From JAJZNI01 sp035624785 (lineage in GTDB: Bacteria; Chloroflexota; Dormibacteria; Aeolococcales; Aeolococcaceae): a stretch of DNA of 64,000 bases. Position numbers and translations under genes: made by a program. Location of the stretch: contig DASPQV010000051.1 of the NCBI GenBank assembly GCA_035624785.1, forward strand, positions 62,001 through 126,000, given 5' to 3'. The notes below the pieces were generated by a model. It was not told the DNA's origin. It searched no databases and worked only from the letters and a program-made list of their open reading frames with translations. Each line of letters begins with the position of its first letter. The first letter of the stretch is position 1. Positions 62,407-64,000 of this stretch are shown in pieces.

Positions 62407-63999
62407 TCAGGAGGCGACCTGCGACTGTCTCGACGCGGTGAGATCGACGTGCTCGTCTGCGCTCGCGAGCTGGTCGAGGCCGTGTCCGGTCGGCCACTCG
62501 ACGCGGACGGTGGTTCCCATCCCGAGCTCCCCGCTGAGCCTGACGTCACCGCCGTGAGCCTCGACCAGCACCTTGACCAGGGCCAGCCCGACGCCCATGC
62601 CCCCGTAGGTCCGGGTCCCGCCGCTCTCGACCTGGAAGAAGCGGTCGAAGACGCGCTCATGGAGGCTGGGGTCGATCCCGATCCCGTTGTCCTCGACCTC
62701 GATCAGGCAGCGGTCCGGCCCATCACCGGGTCGTGCCGACACCGCCACCCTGCCTCCGGGGGGCGTGAACTTCACGGCGTTGTCGATGAGGCAGCGGAAC
62801 ACCTGGCGCAACCGCTCCGGGTCGGCATCGACGCACAACTCCGCGGGCACATCGACGCGCAGCTCGACGGGGAGGCCGCCGGGATGGTGACGGGCGACGT
62901 CGTGCGCCGCCTCCTCGACCGCGTCCGCGAGGTTCACGTCCCGGCGCTGCATGCGGAGGTTGTCGGCGCTGACCAGCGAGAGGTCGATCATCGTCTCCAC
63001 CAGGTCGGAGAGCTGGTGGGAGGCGAGCTCGATGTTCCCGACGATGGCGAGCTTCTGGGTGTCGTCGGCCTGCCCCCAGAGCATCTGCAGCAGCTCGACG
63101 TGGCCGACGATTGCGGTCAGCGGGGTGCGCAGCTCGTGCTGGGCGGTGGCCAGGAAGTCCGACTTCATCTCGTCCAGCTCGAGCAGCCGCCGCACCGTCT
63201 CCCGCTCTCGCTCGAAGAGCTGGGTGTTGGCCACAGCGATCGCCGCGTTGTTGGCGAGGGCGGAGAGCGCCCGGATGTCGGCGTCGGAGAGGCGCTCCGG
63301 GGTGCTCACCGCGATCGCCCCTGCGACCTCGTCGCGATAGCGCATCGGAATCGCCAGGGACCAGCCGCCCGCCTCCCGCTCACCAAGGTGGAAGCGGGTG
63401 GTCCGACCGTGCAGCAGGCCCGCCACCACGTGGTCGGGCAGCTCCGGATCTGGGTCGGCCGGCCGGCTCCTGGCCCTGACCGCCAGGTCGTCGTCCTCCC
63501 GGCCCAGCACCCAGGCCCGGGCGCCCGGACCGCTGATGCTGGCCGCGGCGGCACAGACGGCGCTCTCCAGGCCGGGGACGCCGGCTGTGGTGGTGGTGAG
63601 GGCGCGGGAGACCTCGTCCAGCCGGGCAACCGCCGAATCGATGTGGTGGACGTTGGACTGGATCTGGGCGCGCATCCGGTTGACCTGTTCGGCCAGCACC
63701 CCCAGCTCGTCGCGGGACTGGATCGGGATGTCCGATGCGTAGTCGCCTCCCGCGATCCGGGCCACTCCCTCCGAGAGCTGCGCCACCGGGCGCCGGACGA
63801 ACCGGTTGACGAAGAGCAGCACCAGGAGCCAGGTGAGCAGCAGGGCGGTCAAGGCCAGCCAGACCACGGTCAGCTCGTCGGTGGTCTGGTCACCGACGAA
63901 GAGCGAGAGGGGTGTCTCGACCCCGACGTAGAGAACGGGGGGCCCCGGGTTGGGGTTGACCCCCTCCAGGGCGATCGCTGCGGCGCCCGCCCCCGGCAT
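62407..63999 (-). CDS. Sensor histidine kinase, 5' end outside the window
   Basis: At least 530 residues; the beginning is cut by the window edge. A transmembrane helix (VVWLALTALLLTWLLVLLFV) is followed by a HAMP domain (NRFVRRPVAQLSEGVARIAG), a coiled coil and a GAF-like domain (about 145-265). The HisKA box ATAQHELRTPLTAIVGH has its phospho-His near residue 286. The HATPase domain has LIDNAVKFTPPGG, VEDNGIGID and GMGVGLALVKVLVEAHGG. The N-terminal part seen here ends an extracytoplasmic sensor. No response regulator lies on the visible side. A hybrid role is excluded by the lack of a receiver domain. Confidence 0.92.
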   Translation of the reverse strand: MPGAGAAAIALEGVNPNPGPPVLYVGVETPLSLFVGDQTTDELTVVWLALTALLLTWLLVLLFVNRFVRRPVAQLSEGVARIAGGDYASDIPIQSRDELGVLAEQVNRMRAQIQSNVHHIDSAVARLDEVSRALTTTTAGVPGLESAVCAAAASISGPGARAWVLGREDDDLAVRARSRPADPDPELPDHVVAGLLHGRTTRFHLGEREAGGWSLAIPMRYRDEVAGAIAVSTPERLSDADIRALSALANNAAIAVANTQLFERERETVRRLLELDEMKSDFLATAQHELRTPLTAIVGHVELLQMLWGQADDTQKLAIVGNIELASHQLSDLVETMIDLSLVSADNLRMQRRDVNLADAVEEAAHDVARHHPGGLPVELRVDVPAELCVDADPERLRQVFRCLIDNAVKFTPPGGRVAVSARPGDGPDRCLIEVEDNGIGIDPSLHERVFDRFFQVESGGTRTYGGMGVGLALVKVLVEAHGGDVRLSGELGMGTTVRVEWPTGHGLDQLASADEHVDLTASRQSQVAS

Positions 64000-64000
64000 G

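Overview
The window is GC-rich (roughly 70%), densely coded bacterial DNA with a heterotrophic acyl-CoA gene set, an F420-linked reductase, a pdxS/pdxT vitamin B6 pair, a tmk-darA (c-di-AMP receptor) pair, a Ycf45-type R3H ATPase and many genes that appear to be leaderless. Together these suggest a Terrabacteria lineage such as Dormibacterota, Chloroflexota or a deep Actinomycetota. That placement is an inference; no rRNA or other phylogenetic marker is present.

Layout. 1-3.1 kb: LysR regulator, amidohydrolase, cold-shock protein. 3.2-12.6 kb: a probable genomic island between two perfect 69-bp direct repeats. The right copy contains the 3' end of an intact tRNA-Pro(CGG), the left copy a 19-nt fragment of that tRNA. 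The cargo is mostly membrane-anchored or lipid-anchored proteins plus a large Mrr_N-UvrD helicase, an NmrA-like reductase and a Clp_N fragment. I see no integrase. 12.7-19.7 kb: aldo/keto reductase, pdxS, pdxT, a GNAT-like protein, R3H/AAA ATPase, tmk and darA. 19.8-32.5 kb: PAS-GGDEF-EAL protein, enoyl-CoA hydratase, a membrane Fe-S oxidoreductase, a ParA-like ATPase with a C-terminal HTH overlapping an MFS gene, a DUF4349 lipoprotein, an MsrP-like molybdoenzyme, a sugar dehydrogenase, a decayed histidine kinase and a small pilin-like protein.

32.7-43.4 kb: alpha/beta hydrolase, then a propionyl-CoA cluster (methylmalonyl-CoA epimerase, acyl-CoA mutase large subunit, carboxyltransferase), PfkB kinase, AI-2E transporter, F420 reductase, a second aldo/keto reductase and sucCD. 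The cluster would carry propionyl-CoA to succinyl-CoA, which sucCD converts to succinate. The biotin carboxylase and the B12-binding small subunit are not in the window. 43.5-53.7 kb: a LacI-type sensor diguanylate cyclase, two acyl-CoA dehydrogenases, a thiolase, an LCP-family protein and a phosphofructokinase with the residues of the pyrophosphate-dependent type. 53.8-64 kb: an Ada/AraC/AlkA fusion with an overlapping methyltransferase (alkylation repair), an isoprenylcysteine-type methyltransferase, MeaB with a second acyl-CoA mutase, UspA, a five-domain Ig-like surface protein and a sensor kinase cut by the window edge.

Most intergenic gaps are short. At least a dozen genes have a -10-like hexamer 6-9 nt upstream of an ATG/GTG and no Shine-Dalgarno sequence. 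This spacing fits leaderless transcription.
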